In this document: in pieces, positions 9,946 to 18,700 of the stretch | How positions within the stretch are numbered: the stretch's first letter is position 1 | Layout of the letters: every line of letters begins with the position of its first letter | Source: Thiofaba sp039822285 | GTDB lineage: Bacteria; Pseudomonadota; Gammaproteobacteria; Halothiobacillales; Halothiobacillaceae | Reading direction: 5' to 3' | Length of the DNA stretch: 64,000 bases | NCBI RefSeq assembly: GCF_039822285.1 | Contig: NZ_JBAJEY010000005.1 | Span: forward strand, 152,736-216,735 | Made by a program: the position numbers and the translations under genes | Notes under the pieces: generated by a model | The model's input: only the letters and a program-made list of their open reading frames with translations | Database searches by the model: none | What the model was told of the DNA's origin: nothing

Positions 9946-12798
9946 ATGAACACACCCATGCCCTTCAGAAAGGCCCCCACCTATGTGCTGGCGGTGGCCA
10001 TCGCCGCAGCCATCGGCGCGCCAGTCACGGCCAGCGCGGGGGGCTTCTCCAGCATTTTCGAGCTGCACGAAACGACCTCGGAGAACGGCAACCCCAACAA
10101 CGCGGATGCCATGGATTACCCCCCAGGGGGGCCCGAAGACTGGGCCTTCGTCAACACCGAGTACAACAAGGCCCCGGGCACCTACAACGGCAAGGCTGCG
10201 GTGCGGGTGTTCGTCCCCGACTTCCCCGGCCTGCCCGGCGTGCCCTTCACCCGTGTACAGGACGACCCGGCCTTCGGCACCCAATGCAAGGACGTCCTGG
10301 ACCTGTCAGGCTGCAAGGTCATCACCGGGGGCATCCCGGATAAGAACCAGATCACCAACGGCTACGCGGCCTTCTATGTCTACGATGGCCCGGTCACCGA
10401 CGTGCTTGACTCTCTCAACAACCCTGTCCCTTCCAACGGAGGCAACCTGCAGCACCTCCCCGGCGACCTGATTGTTGTCATGGGCGGCGACCTGCATGCC
10501 GAGAACGGCTCCGCCTCCTGGGGCGGCTGGTTCACCCGCAACAAGCTCCAGATCAGCGGCAACTCGTTCGTCAACGGCCGCGCCGTTGGCGACATCCTGG
10601 TGGTGGCCGAATTCACCAACGGCGGCGCGGATGTCACCTTCTCCGTGGCCCGCTGGGTGGGCACCGGTGGCAACGCGGGCGGAGGGACCCTGCAGGAGCT
10701 GTTCACCGGCCAGGGGTTGCGTTGCTCGACGTCCACTGACAACTTCCTCGGCTGCGCCATCTCCAACAACAACGGCCCCGAGAAGGCCCCTTGGCCCTAC
10801 ATCGCCAAGAACGACAAGACCGCCAACCCCTACAGCGCCTACTTCCCCGCCACGGCCTTCGCCGAGGGCATCCTCAACCTCAGCGCCGTGCTGCGCATGA
10901 ACGGGCAGAGCGTGGGTTGCCTGTCGGACTTCCTGTTCGAGACGCGCACCTCCGGCCAGTCTTACACCGCCGAGCTGAAGGACTTCCTGATCGGCTCCGT
11001 GCCGCTGTGCGGCATCAGCGCCGACAAGAGCGGCTCGACGCTCTCCAAGGTCGGCGATCTGGCCTCCTACAACATCCAGATCGAGAACACCGGCGTCGTA
11101 ACGCTCTACAAGCAGAGCATCGTTGACACCCTCCTGGGCACCTTGACCAACGCCAACGGCAACTGCCCGGGCGGCGACAAGAGCAACCTCACCCAAGGCC
11201 AATCCTGCGTCGAATCGAACACCTGCGGGACCTCCTTGGCCCCCAAAGCCACCTGCGGCATCACGGCGTGGCGGCGCGTGGCCGCGGGCGATCCGGACCC
11301 GCTGCCCAACACTGTTACCGTGATCTACGACGCCCAGGCGGACCTCCAGGGTGACGAGGTGATCTCCAGCAACGACCACGCGGTCAACCTGTTCCAGCCG
11401 GCCGTCGCCGTCACCAAGACCGGCAACACCCTGTCCAAGATCGGTGATGAGGTGACCTACAGCTTCACCATCCAAAACACCAGCTCCTCAGACAGCCCGG
11501 CGCTCAAGCTGGACAGCGTCAGCGACGACAAACTGGGCACCCTGACCGCGACGGCCTCGGCCAATAACTGCGGCACACTGGCGAGCGGCGCGAGCTGCAG
11601 CTTTAGCGTGAAGCACACCATCCCGCAGGGGGCCTCCGACCCGTACAACAACACGGTGACCGTGCACTACCACCCGGACGGCTTCCCGAACGACATCATC
11701 GCCAGCGACGATCATTCGGTGAACCTGTTCCAGCCAGCCGTCACCGTCAGTAAGACCGGCAATGCCCTCTCCAAGGTCGGCGATCAGGTGACCTACAACT
11801 TCACCATCACCAACAGCGGCTCATCGGACAGCCCGGCGCTCAAATTGGACAGTGTCAGCGACGACAAACTGGGCACCCTGACCGCGACGGCCTCGGCCAA
11901 TAACTGTGGCACGTTGGCGAGCGGCGCAAGTTGCAGTTTCAGCGTGAAGCACACCATCCCGGCCGGCGCATCCGACCCGTACAACAATACGGTGACCGTG
12001 CACTACCATCCGGACGGCTTCCCGAACGACATCAGCCACCAGGCTGGCCACTCGGTAAACCTGTTCCAGCCGGACTTCAGCTTGAGCAAGAGCTGTGCCC
12101 CCGCACGGGTCAAAGTGGGTGATCCACTGACCTTCACCTACACCCTGCAGAATACCGGCTCGAGCGACAGCCCGAACCTGAACAAGGTGAGCGTGACCGA
12201 CGACAAGGCGCCCACCGCTGGCGCCGCCTTCCCGGCCACACTGGTCACGGGGGCCGCGGCCACGGTGGTCAATGCGACCTATTACCCCATGGCTGCGGGC
12301 CCGGTCACCAACAATGTGAGCGCAACCTACCAGGTGGCCGGCTTCCCGAACCAGATCACCCGCACCGCCAGCGCCACCTGCGAGGCCTACTCGGGCGACC
12401 AGGGTTGCACCCCGGGCTTCTGGAAGAACCACCCCGAGTACTGGGATGGCATGGGCTCGGATGACAAGACCGCCACCATCAAGTACCCGATGGCCTTCAA
12501 CGTAGCCCTCGACGGCACCCACATGGGCAATCCCGTCAACGTGACCTCGGCCCAGTCCGGCCTCGAGGACAGCGTCACCCTGATGGATGCGGTGAACCTC
12601 GGCGGTGGCGGCCTCAAGGCCCTCAACCGCCACACGGCAGCCGCCTTGGCTAGCGCCGACTCGATCAACTACCCCTATTCGGTACAGGGCGTGAAAGAGC
12701 TTTACTGGGATGCGGTGGGCCTGATTCCAGGGCCTGAAACGGTATCGTCGGCCCTCAAGAAGTTGTCCGACGCCAACGAGCTGGGTTGCCCCTACTAA
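9946..12798 (+). CDS. Large exported repeat protein (DUF11-like repeats, CTPGFWKNH motif)
   Basis: The 950-residue product has a signal peptide (cleavage likely after residue 31, TASA), an N-terminal domain of about 340 residues shared with the protein at 13058-15085 (common motif TAELKDF, near residue 341), then four DUF11-like beta-sandwich repeats. The two central repeats have an exact 336 bp period (11392-11727 and 11728-12063) and are nearly identical. Near residue 821 is CTPGFWKNH, a motif seen in exported proteins of unknown function. No sortase motif, PEP-CTERM or membrane anchor is visible at the C terminus (ending ELGCPY). The ATG at 9946 follows GGGAGGA. Likely a secreted or surface adhesin-like protein; the adjacent T2SS is a possible exporter. 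Confidence 0.8.
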   Translation: MNTPMPFRKAPTYVLAVAIAAAIGAPVTASAGGFSSIFELHETTSENGNPNNADAMDYPPGGPEDWAFVNTEYNKAPGTYNGKAAVRVFVPDFPGLPGVPFTRVQDDPAFGTQCKDVLDLSGCKVITGGIPDKNQITNGYAAFYVYDGPVTDVLDSLNNPVPSNGGNLQHLPGDLIVVMGGDLHAENGSASWGGWFTRNKLQISGNSFVNGRAVGDILVVAEFTNGGADVTFSVARWVGTGGNAGGGTLQELFTGQGLRCSTSTDNFLGCAISNNNGPEKAPWPYIAKNDKTANPYSAYFPATAFAEGILNLSAVLRMNGQSVGCLSDFLFETRTSGQSYTAELKDFLIGSVPLCGISADKSGSTLSKVGDLASYNIQIENTGVVTLYKQSIVDTLLGTLTNANGNCPGGDKSNLTQGQSCVESNTCGTSLAPKATCGITAWRRVAAGDPDPLPNTVTVIYDAQADLQGDEVISSNDHAVNLFQPAVAVTKTGNTLSKIGDEVTYSFTIQNTSSSDSPALKLDSVSDDKLGTLTATASANNCGTLASGASCSFSVKHTIPQGASDPYNNTVTVHYHPDGFPNDIIASDDHSVNLFQPAVTVSKTGNALSKVGDQVTYNFTITNSGSSDSPALKLDSVSDDKLGTLTATASANNCGTLASGASCSFSVKHTIPAGASDPYNNTVTVHYHPDGFPNDISHQAGHSVNLFQPDFSLSKSCAPARVKVGDPLTFTYTLQNTGSSDSPNLNKVSVTDDKAPTAGAAFPATLVTGAAATVVNATYYPMAAGPVTNNVSATYQVAGFPNQITRTASATCEAYSGDQGCTPGFWKNHPEYWDGMGSDDKTATIKYPMAFNVALDGTHMGNPVNVTSAQSGLEDSVTLMDAVNLGGGGLKALNRHTAAALASADSINYPYSVQGVKELYWDAVGLIPGPETVSSALKKLSDANELGCPY
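11392..12063 (+). repeat. Intragenic tandem duplication, 336 bp period
   Basis: Two units, 11392-11727 and 11728-12063, each encode a 112-residue DUF11-like module starting FQPAV and are nearly identical in DNA; long stretches differ only at scattered third positions. A third, more divergent unit follows from 12064. The similarity points to recent duplication or gene conversion and predicts copy-number variation between strains. Confidence 0.9.
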
Positions 12799-12849
12799 GG
12801 CCCGCTGGCTGGGGTTCGCCTCAGCCACCTGGACCGCGGACAATCATCC

Positions 12850-12880
12850 AATGGCGCCGGCAACGGCGCCATTTTCTTTC
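12850..12880 (+). terminator. Intrinsic terminator after the 950-aa exported protein gene
   Basis: A perfect 9 bp stem (AATGGCGCC at 12850-12858 pairs with GGCGCCATT at 12865-12873) with a six-base loop is followed by a T-rich run. It separates the two surface-protein genes into different transcripts, which fits the second gene having its own copy of the upstream motif. Confidence 0.8.
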
Positions 12881-12905
12881 CACACCATTCGCGCCGCCCC
12901 TCGGG

Positions 12906-12924
12906 TAGTACGAATGAACCATGG
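12906..12924 (+). promoter_or_regulatory. Shared upstream motif, copy 2
   Basis: Second copy of the TAGTACGRATGRACYATGG motif, 133 bases before the start of the second exported-protein gene and downstream of the terminator of the first. It contains the palindrome CCATGG at its end. Its position suggests promoter or operator function for this gene alone. Confidence 0.4.
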
Positions 12925-13057
12925 CCGATTCCCCCATCGCCACCTAATACATCTTCACGAAGGTGGCGTAAAAAGCGCCGCCGGCCCTTGCTCCCAACTG
13001 CCCGGCGTCGTCCAGTCAACACGCCGGACTCAAGCCCTACCAACGGAGGGAACGAAG

Positions 13058-15085
13058 ATGAACATCCTGACAATGAAACGGGCACTCGCCCTGGCGGCAG
13101 GCCTCATGGGGGCATTTTCGCCCTGGGGAGCCCAAGCCGCCCCACCTATCCCTGTCGATGACCCCACCGCTGGCATGCTGGAGCTCGGCGCCAACGAGGA
13201 TACGGTCAACGATGGGGCTGACTTCGGCCGTGCGAACATCCTCGGCGACTCGAGCAAAGCCGGCCCCGACTGGGCCGACCTGTTCGGCGCGAACCACGGT
13301 TACCTGGACGTTAACCCCGCCAACGGCATTCCCGATTACAAGGATTACGGCGCGATCATCGCCACCTTCGTCCGCGACGACCTCGCCGGCGAGAACATCA
13401 ACCTCACCCCGAAGATCATTGGCGACCGGACCGTCTTCGCCGGCACCAACAAGAACAGCGATCCGATCAGCAGCTACGCCTGGAAAGGTGGCAGCGTCCC
13501 TTCCAAGGACGACGTCTCCAACGGCTACTTCATGGCCAGGCGCAACGCGGCGAACGAACTGCTGATCTACGGCGGCTTCGAGCGCATCGCCAACGACGGC
13601 GACAGCCACATCGACATCGAATTCAACCAGTCGGACATCGCCTTGACCATCAATGGCATGCCCGTCCCTCCTGCCATGCTGGAAGACCCGACCTGGCAGG
13701 GCTGCCCGAAGAACGCCACCTGCAAATTCAGCGGCGGGCGAACGGAGGGGGATATCCTGGTCAGCATGGACTTCACCAAGGGGGGTGACGTGGGCTCGGT
13801 CGAGATCCACGTCTGGAAAGGCGATGCCCTGACCGGCTCGTGGACCACCGTGCACGCCCTGGACGGCGAGGGCTGCAACCCCGCGGGCAGCTACCCGGCC
13901 GGCACGATCTGCGCCTTCAACAACAATGGCACGATCGATGGCGGTCCATGGCAGAACTTCGACAAACTGGGGCAGCCGACCAACCTCATCCTCCGCAATG
14001 GCTTCACCGAGGGGGGGATGAATGTCTCGCAGCTGCTCGGCGGTACCGGCGTCATCCCCTGCATCAGCAGCGTGACGGTCAAGACCCGTTCATCGCAGTC
14101 GTTCACCGCCGAGTTGAAGGACTTCGTGCTCGGTTCGTTCGAGGTCTGCGGCCAGCTCACCGTCGTCAAGCAGGCCACCGGCCAGGACGGCACCCCGACC
14201 TTCAGCTATGCCAGCGGGGCGCTTGGCAACTTCACCCTCAGTCCGACGATCAGCGGTGGTTCCGGATCGGCCTCCAAGACCTTCGAGGACATCAGCACCG
14301 GCCCGATCACCATCACCGAAACGGATGCCGCCGGCTTCGGCTCGAGCATCGACGCCAGCTGTGTGTACGCCGGGGGCGCGCCGGTAACGGGGACTTACCT
14401 GCCCAACTCCGTCAGCCTGGAGCTCGGCATCAGCGACGACGTCACCTGCACCTTCTACAACACCCAGCCCAAGCTGAAGGTCAGCAAAACGGTGAACAGT
14501 TGCAAGACCGAGGCGAGCACCTTCGCCCTGAAGATCGACGGGGACACCAAGGCCACCGTCAGCCAGCCCGGTGGCAATACCGGCCAGCACTACGTCGCCC
14601 TGGGCGCCAGCCATACGGTGAGCGAGGCCATCAGCGGCAGCAGCGCCTCCGACTGGGTCACTGCCATCGGCGGCAGCTGCAACGCGAGTGGCCAGGTGAC
14701 CACCAGTGCCATTCAGGACTACGAGTGCTCGATCAGCAACGTCCGCAAGCCGCGCGTGAAGGTCAACAAGGCCATCTGCGACGGCACCAGCTGCACCCCG
14801 TCCTCCACCGGCTTCACCCTGAAGGTGAACGGAAGCCCGGTCAGCGCGGGCACGGCCGTAAACATTGAACCGGTGAACGGCAACTTCCCGGCCACGGTGA
14901 GCGAAGAGCGTGGTGCGGGCACCTACCTCACCACCATCATGTGCAACAACGGCACCCGCGGGGTCTATGACGCCAACACCACGCCGTCCCTCAATCTCGG
15001 CAACCTCCAGCCCGGCGATGAGGTGACCTGCGACATCGTCAACGTCAAGCAGACCTCGACCAACGCCTGCCCGACAACGCCATAA
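13058..15085 (+). CDS. Exported repeat protein with SpaA/prealbumin-like domains
   Basis: The 675-residue product has a signal peptide (cleavage likely after AQA, residue 27) and an N-terminal domain related to that of the preceding exported protein, ending in the shared TAELKDF motif near residue 351. After it come three beta-rich modules of about 90-100 residues (starting LTVVKQATG, LKVSKTVNS and VKVNKAICDG) that resemble the prealbumin-like folds of surface and pilin subunits. Cysteines recur in each module and may form disulfides. There is no visible C-terminal anchor. The ATG at 13058 follows GGAGGG; the longer frame upstream covers the promoter region. Function is unknown; a surface or secreted structural protein is likely. 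Confidence 0.78.
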   Translation: MNILTMKRALALAAGLMGAFSPWGAQAAPPIPVDDPTAGMLELGANEDTVNDGADFGRANILGDSSKAGPDWADLFGANHGYLDVNPANGIPDYKDYGAIIATFVRDDLAGENINLTPKIIGDRTVFAGTNKNSDPISSYAWKGGSVPSKDDVSNGYFMARRNAANELLIYGGFERIANDGDSHIDIEFNQSDIALTINGMPVPPAMLEDPTWQGCPKNATCKFSGGRTEGDILVSMDFTKGGDVGSVEIHVWKGDALTGSWTTVHALDGEGCNPAGSYPAGTICAFNNNGTIDGGPWQNFDKLGQPTNLILRNGFTEGGMNVSQLLGGTGVIPCISSVTVKTRSSQSFTAELKDFVLGSFEVCGQLTVVKQATGQDGTPTFSYASGALGNFTLSPTISGGSGSASKTFEDISTGPITITETDAAGFGSSIDASCVYAGGAPVTGTYLPNSVSLELGISDDVTCTFYNTQPKLKVSKTVNSCKTEASTFALKIDGDTKATVSQPGGNTGQHYVALGASHTVSEAISGSSASDWVTAIGGSCNASGQVTTSAIQDYECSISNVRKPRVKVNKAICDGTSCTPSSTGFTLKVNGSPVSAGTAVNIEPVNGNFPATVSEERGAGTYLTTIMCNNGTRGVYDANTTPSLNLGNLQPGDEVTCDIVNVKQTSTNACPTTP

Positions 15086-15128
15086 CCGGCGGGCACATCA
15101 AGCCGGCCTGCAGGGGCCGGCCACCCGA

Positions 15129-15160
15129 GGGCGATGGGCAACCATCGCCCTTCTCTTGTG
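15129..15160 (+). terminator. Intrinsic terminator after the 675-aa exported protein gene
   Basis: A 9 bp stem (GGGCGATGG at 15129-15137 pairs with CCATCGCCC at 15142-15150) with a GCAA loop is followed by a T-rich stretch. It lies 44 bases after the stop codon and separates this gene from the convergent secretion operon. Confidence 0.82.
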
Positions 15161-15290
15161 TTTGTCCAGAAAAATGCAGTCCCCTTCCAGGCGGTTTCAA
15201 AGGTTCGCCGGGTGATCCCGAGTCGTACCCAATGGAAAGCCCCGTGAGATTCACGGAGCGGCTTGAGCGGGATGCGAAGATCAGGACGGA

Positions 15291-17498
15291 TCAGCTGCCT
15301 TCCGGCGCCTTTTCGCTGGTGGTGGCAGGCTTGGGCGCAGGCTGCAGGCTCCTCAGACGCTGGCGGAACTCCTCGGTCACCTCGGCGGCCTCCTTCTGGT
15401 TGCGCACCACGCGCGGGGTGAGCATGACCAAAAGCTCGGTGCGCTTGGTGCTCTCCTCCGTGGCCCCGAACAGCTTGCCGAACACCGGCACCTTGTACAC
15501 GCCCGGGATGCCCCGTTCGGCATCGGTGCGGTTCTCCAGGATCAGGCCGCCGAGCACGATGGTCTGCCCGCCCTGCACCGCCACCACGCTCTCAATGGAG
15601 CGCTGGAGGAAGGTGTATTGCTTGGTGTCGGGGTCCTTGCCACCGATGTCGGTGACCTCCTGCACGATGTCCAGGGTCACCAGGCCACCACTGTTGACCC
15701 GTGGCGTCACCTTGAGCCGCACCCCGGTGTCGCGGTACTGGTAGGCCTGCAACAGGCTCAGACCGCTGTAGCTCTCCTGGTTGGAGAGGATGACCGGCAC
15801 CTGGTCTCCCACCCTGATCTCCGCCGTGCGGTTGTCGAGCACCATCAGCGAAGGACTGGAGAGCACGTTGACCTTGGATTCCTGGGCCAGGGCGTTGAGC
15901 ACGGCGGTGATCTCCCCGGCCGCATTGACCAGGCTGTAGGAAAAGCCGGGAATGATGGTGGCGAGGGATTCGGGGCCGCTGGCGGCCTTGTTCAGGTCGA
16001 GCAGGGCCTGCCCGGTGCGGTTATTGACGATCCCCCGGTTCTTGAAGAACCACTCGAGCCCGTACTTGAGCTCGTCGGTCAGGCTGACCTCGATGATGGA
16101 GGCCTCCACCAGCACCTGCTGGGGCTCGACATCCAGGCGTTTGAGGGCCTGTTCGATGACCCGGTAGTCCTCAGCCGAGGCATAAACGAGGATGGAATTG
16201 TTGGCCTCGTCGGCCACCACCCGCACCCCCGCGCCCTCCACCACGGTCAACGCATTCTCCCCCCCGCCTGGCGGATTCAGGGGCTGCTGCGACGTGGCCG
16301 GGGTCTGCCCCGCGCCGCTCAGGCCAGGCGTGCTGTAAGGCGACGGGAGTATCTCCCGCCGAGCCGTATCCCGCAGACCAGGTGGCTGGAGGAACTGGGC
16401 GGTGGTGAGACGCGCGGGCTCAAGGCCTGGGGCGAGGCGGACCGGCTCGGTCCTGGCGCGCTTGCGGCCGAAGAACAGCTCGCCGAGCACGTCGGCCAGT
16501 TCGGAGGCCTTGCGGTTCTTCGCCTGGTAGACGTAGAGGCGGCTGCCGGGGCCGCCTCCGGCGCGGTCCAGGCGATCCACCCAGGTCTTCATCTGATCCA
16601 GGTAGGCGGGCTGGGGCGTGACCACGAGGATGGCGTTGAGGCGCTCCATCGGTTCCAGGCGGATCATGCTGTCCTTGCCTTCCCCGCCGATGATCTTCTG
16701 CAGCTCGGCGGCCACGGTCTTGGCGTCGGCGTTCTCCAGCGGGAAGATCCCGACCGAATAGCCCTTGAGCCAATCCACGTCGAAGGTGTCGATGGTGTCC
16801 AGCCAGCCTTGGAGCTCGCCGCTGGAGCCGGCCAGGATGATCAGGTTGCGCCGCTCGTCCACTTTCATCAGCCCGCCGTCGCTGACGAAGGGTTCGAGGA
16901 TCTTCTGCATCTCCTGCACCGCGATGTAACGCAGTGGCACCACCTGCACCCGGAAGCCCGTTGGCAGACGCCTGTCCATCGAGGGCGTGGCCCCGCGCAT
17001 GGCCCCGGTCAGGGGGACGATACGGTAGCCCTCGCCGTTGCGCACCAGCGCGGCGCCATTCATGCGCAGGAGGTTCTCCATCAACGGCAGCAGGGCCTCG
17101 GTGCGGATGGGACGGCTGGTCTGCACCGAGATGCTGCCCTTCACCGCCGGATCGATGGCATAGTTCTGCTTGAGCAGGTCGCCAATGACGACCTTGACCA
17201 CCTCGTGCACGTCGGTGTTCTCGAAGTTCAGGGTGACCTCGCCCACGCCCGGCGCGCCGGCATCCGGCACGCGGGTCACCGGGCTGCGCACGAACTGCCC
17301 CGTGCCTTTGTAGACCCCATCCTTGGGCGGGGGGCTTGCTGGGCGATCCTCGAGCACGGGCGCGGGTGCCTCGAGGGGGGGCGCGGAGGAGACGAGCGAC
17401 TCCGGCAGGTGAAGTTGCCTAGAAGCGGTGCTGCACCCTCCCAGCGCAAGGGCAATGGCCAGCCCCAGCAGGGGGCGACGGGTTTCCAGGTGATGCAT
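15291..17498 (-). CDS. gspD: Type II secretion system secretin GspD
   Basis: GspD forms the outer-membrane secretin ring. The 735-residue product has a lipoprotein-type signal (ALALGGCS), an N0 domain (LNFENTDVHEVVKVVIGDLLKQNYA region), N1-N3 domains and the C-terminal secretin domain with VNVLSSPSLMVLDN and TPRVNSGGLVTLDI. The start at 17498 is chosen because GAGAGGA lies just upstream and the lipobox falls at the right distance. It is the last gene of the gsp operon, separated by 72 bases from the GspC-like gene. The lipobox suggests the secretin may be self-piloting. Confidence 0.95.
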   Translation of the reverse strand: MHHLETRRPLLGLAIALALGGCSTASRQLHLPESLVSSAPPLEAPAPVLEDRPASPPPKDGVYKGTGQFVRSPVTRVPDAGAPGVGEVTLNFENTDVHEVVKVVIGDLLKQNYAIDPAVKGSISVQTSRPIRTEALLPLMENLLRMNGAALVRNGEGYRIVPLTGAMRGATPSMDRRLPTGFRVQVVPLRYIAVQEMQKILEPFVSDGGLMKVDERRNLIILAGSSGELQGWLDTIDTFDVDWLKGYSVGIFPLENADAKTVAAELQKIIGGEGKDSMIRLEPMERLNAILVVTPQPAYLDQMKTWVDRLDRAGGGPGSRLYVYQAKNRKASELADVLGELFFGRKRARTEPVRLAPGLEPARLTTAQFLQPPGLRDTARREILPSPYSTPGLSGAGQTPATSQQPLNPPGGGENALTVVEGAGVRVVADEANNSILVYASAEDYRVIEQALKRLDVEPQQVLVEASIIEVSLTDELKYGLEWFFKNRGIVNNRTGQALLDLNKAASGPESLATIIPGFSYSLVNAAGEITAVLNALAQESKVNVLSSPSLMVLDNRTAEIRVGDQVPVILSNQESYSGLSLLQAYQYRDTGVRLKVTPRVNSGGLVTLDIVQEVTDIGGKDPDTKQYTFLQRSIESVVAVQGGQTIVLGGLILENRTDAERGIPGVYKVPVFGKLFGATEESTKRTELLVMLTPRVVRNQKEAAEVTEEFRQRLRSLQPAPKPATTSEKAPEGS

Positions 17499-17570
17499 GA
17501 TGTCCTCTCCCAGTGCCTTGATCGTGTTCCGCAACGCCCGAATGTTCCTGGCGCCTCATCGTTGGATCTT

Positions 17571-18119
17571 CTATCCGCCCGCCGGCGCGGCCAACGGTGT
17601 TTTGGGCGGAGGGAGTGGGGCCGTCGAGCCGGGTTGCGCCCCCCCCTTGGAGGGGCGTTCCAGTACCAGCGGCATTTCCTTCGGCCCTCGCCTGAGCACC
17701 ACCCGTTCGGGCTCGATGAGCTCGATCCGCCAGCCATCCACCCAGTCCCCCACCCCTCCGCGCGTCACTCCCCGGCCACCGCGGGGCACCAGCAGGGCCT
17801 CGCGCCTTCCGGATGCGGTGATGACCACCCCGGTCAGGGTGAAGACCCCCTCCGCTGTCTTCACGCCCGCATCCTCCTCCTCGGGGCGCCGGCTCATGTT
17901 GAACAGGGGGCGCGCGACCGTCTGGGCGTAGCTCTCCAGCGGCGGCAGGGCGAACTGGGCCGCGGGTGGGTCCTCGCGCGCCGGGGATGGCCTGCCGAGC
18001 GGGGCGGGGATGTCCGGGGCGGTGGCCCCCCACTCCCACCACAGGACGAAGGCCAGTCCCGCATTGAGCATGAGCAGGAGGGGGCCGAGCAGGTCCTGGC
18101 GTCGGCGAAAAAGATTCAT
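17571..18119 (-). CDS. GspC/PulC-like inner-membrane T2SS component
   Basis: The 182-residue protein has one N-terminal membrane segment (residues about 11-28), a proline-rich linker, then a small beta domain resembling the homology region of GspC (RPLFNMSRRP, LTGVVITASGRREALLV, GDWVDGWRIELIEPERVVLRRG). GspC links the inner-membrane platform to GspD. There is no PDZ or coiled-coil domain at the C terminus, which is instead proline-rich, so the protein is a minimal version. It could be called GspN in some annotations because of its place after gspM. It overlaps gspM by four bases (ATGA). Confidence 0.78.
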   Translation of the reverse strand: MNLFRRRQDLLGPLLLMLNAGLAFVLWWEWGATAPDIPAPLGRPSPAREDPPAAQFALPPLESYAQTVARPLFNMSRRPEEEDAGVKTAEGVFTLTGVVITASGRREALLVPRGGRGVTRGGVGDWVDGWRIELIEPERVVLRRGPKEMPLVLERPSKGGAQPGSTAPLPPPKTPLAAPAGG

Positions 18120-18700
18120 GACCCGGCCCCCCGCATGAATCCGGTCAGGTTGAAGCTCACCTCCAGCTGGCCGGCGCCTTCGGTCGCTGCAGTCCGGCGA
18201 ACCCCTTGGACGCGCCCCTGCATCAGATCGACATCGTCCACCAGCAGCCACGGACTGCCCGACTCCAGACCGTGCAGCACTGCACGCACGACCGCCATGT
18301 TGCCCTGCATGCGCACCTGGGCCTTGATCCTGCGGCGGGCATCGGCGGAGGACGGGGGGATGAGCTGGATGCTGACCAGGCCGCCGCCGGAGGATTCGAT
18401 GAGCCGCTTCACGTAGCCCTGCAGCTCGGCTGTCGCCAGGGCCTCGCTCTGGCTGGTGAGGTAATACCCTCCGGCGGGCCGGCTGCGGAGCAGACGGGCA
18501 TGCTCGGCCTCGAGCGCGGGTTGCTCCATGGCCAGCCGTTGGCTGTGGGCAAGACGCAGGGCAAGCTCGTCGATGCGTTCGCGATTGTCCCGGTAGGCAG
18601 CGACCAAGGGCTGGACGAGCACGACGTAAAGACCGGCCAGCACGAGCGCCAGCAGGACGAGGGCCAGGGCGCGGCTCTCGGCGGGACGGAGGGTACGCAT
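18116..18700 (-). CDS. gspM: Type II secretion system protein GspM
   Basis: The 194-residue product has a short cytoplasmic start, one membrane helix (ALALVLLALVLAGLYVVLV), a coiled-coil segment (residues about 36-70) and a ferredoxin-like periplasmic domain. This fits GspM, which stabilises GspL in the inner-membrane platform. Position between gspL and the GspC-like gene supports the call more than sequence alone does, since GspM is poorly conserved. Both ends overlap neighbouring genes: it shares one base with gspL (18700) and four with the GspC-like gene. Confidence 0.83.
   Translation of the reverse strand: MRTLRPAESRALALVLLALVLAGLYVVLVQPLVAAYRDNRERIDELALRLAHSQRLAMEQPALEAEHARLLRSRPAGGYYLTSQSEALATAELQGYVKRLIESSGGGLVSIQLIPPSSADARRRIKAQVRMQGNMAVVRAVLHGLESGSPWLLVDDVDLMQGRVQGVRRTAATEGAGQLEVSFNLTGFMRGAGS

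Noticed and set aside
15618..18416. A 932-codon open frame on the plus strand opposite gspD and its neighbours
   Set aside because: It runs across three clear gsp genes and their gaps; composition is typical of an antisense shadow.
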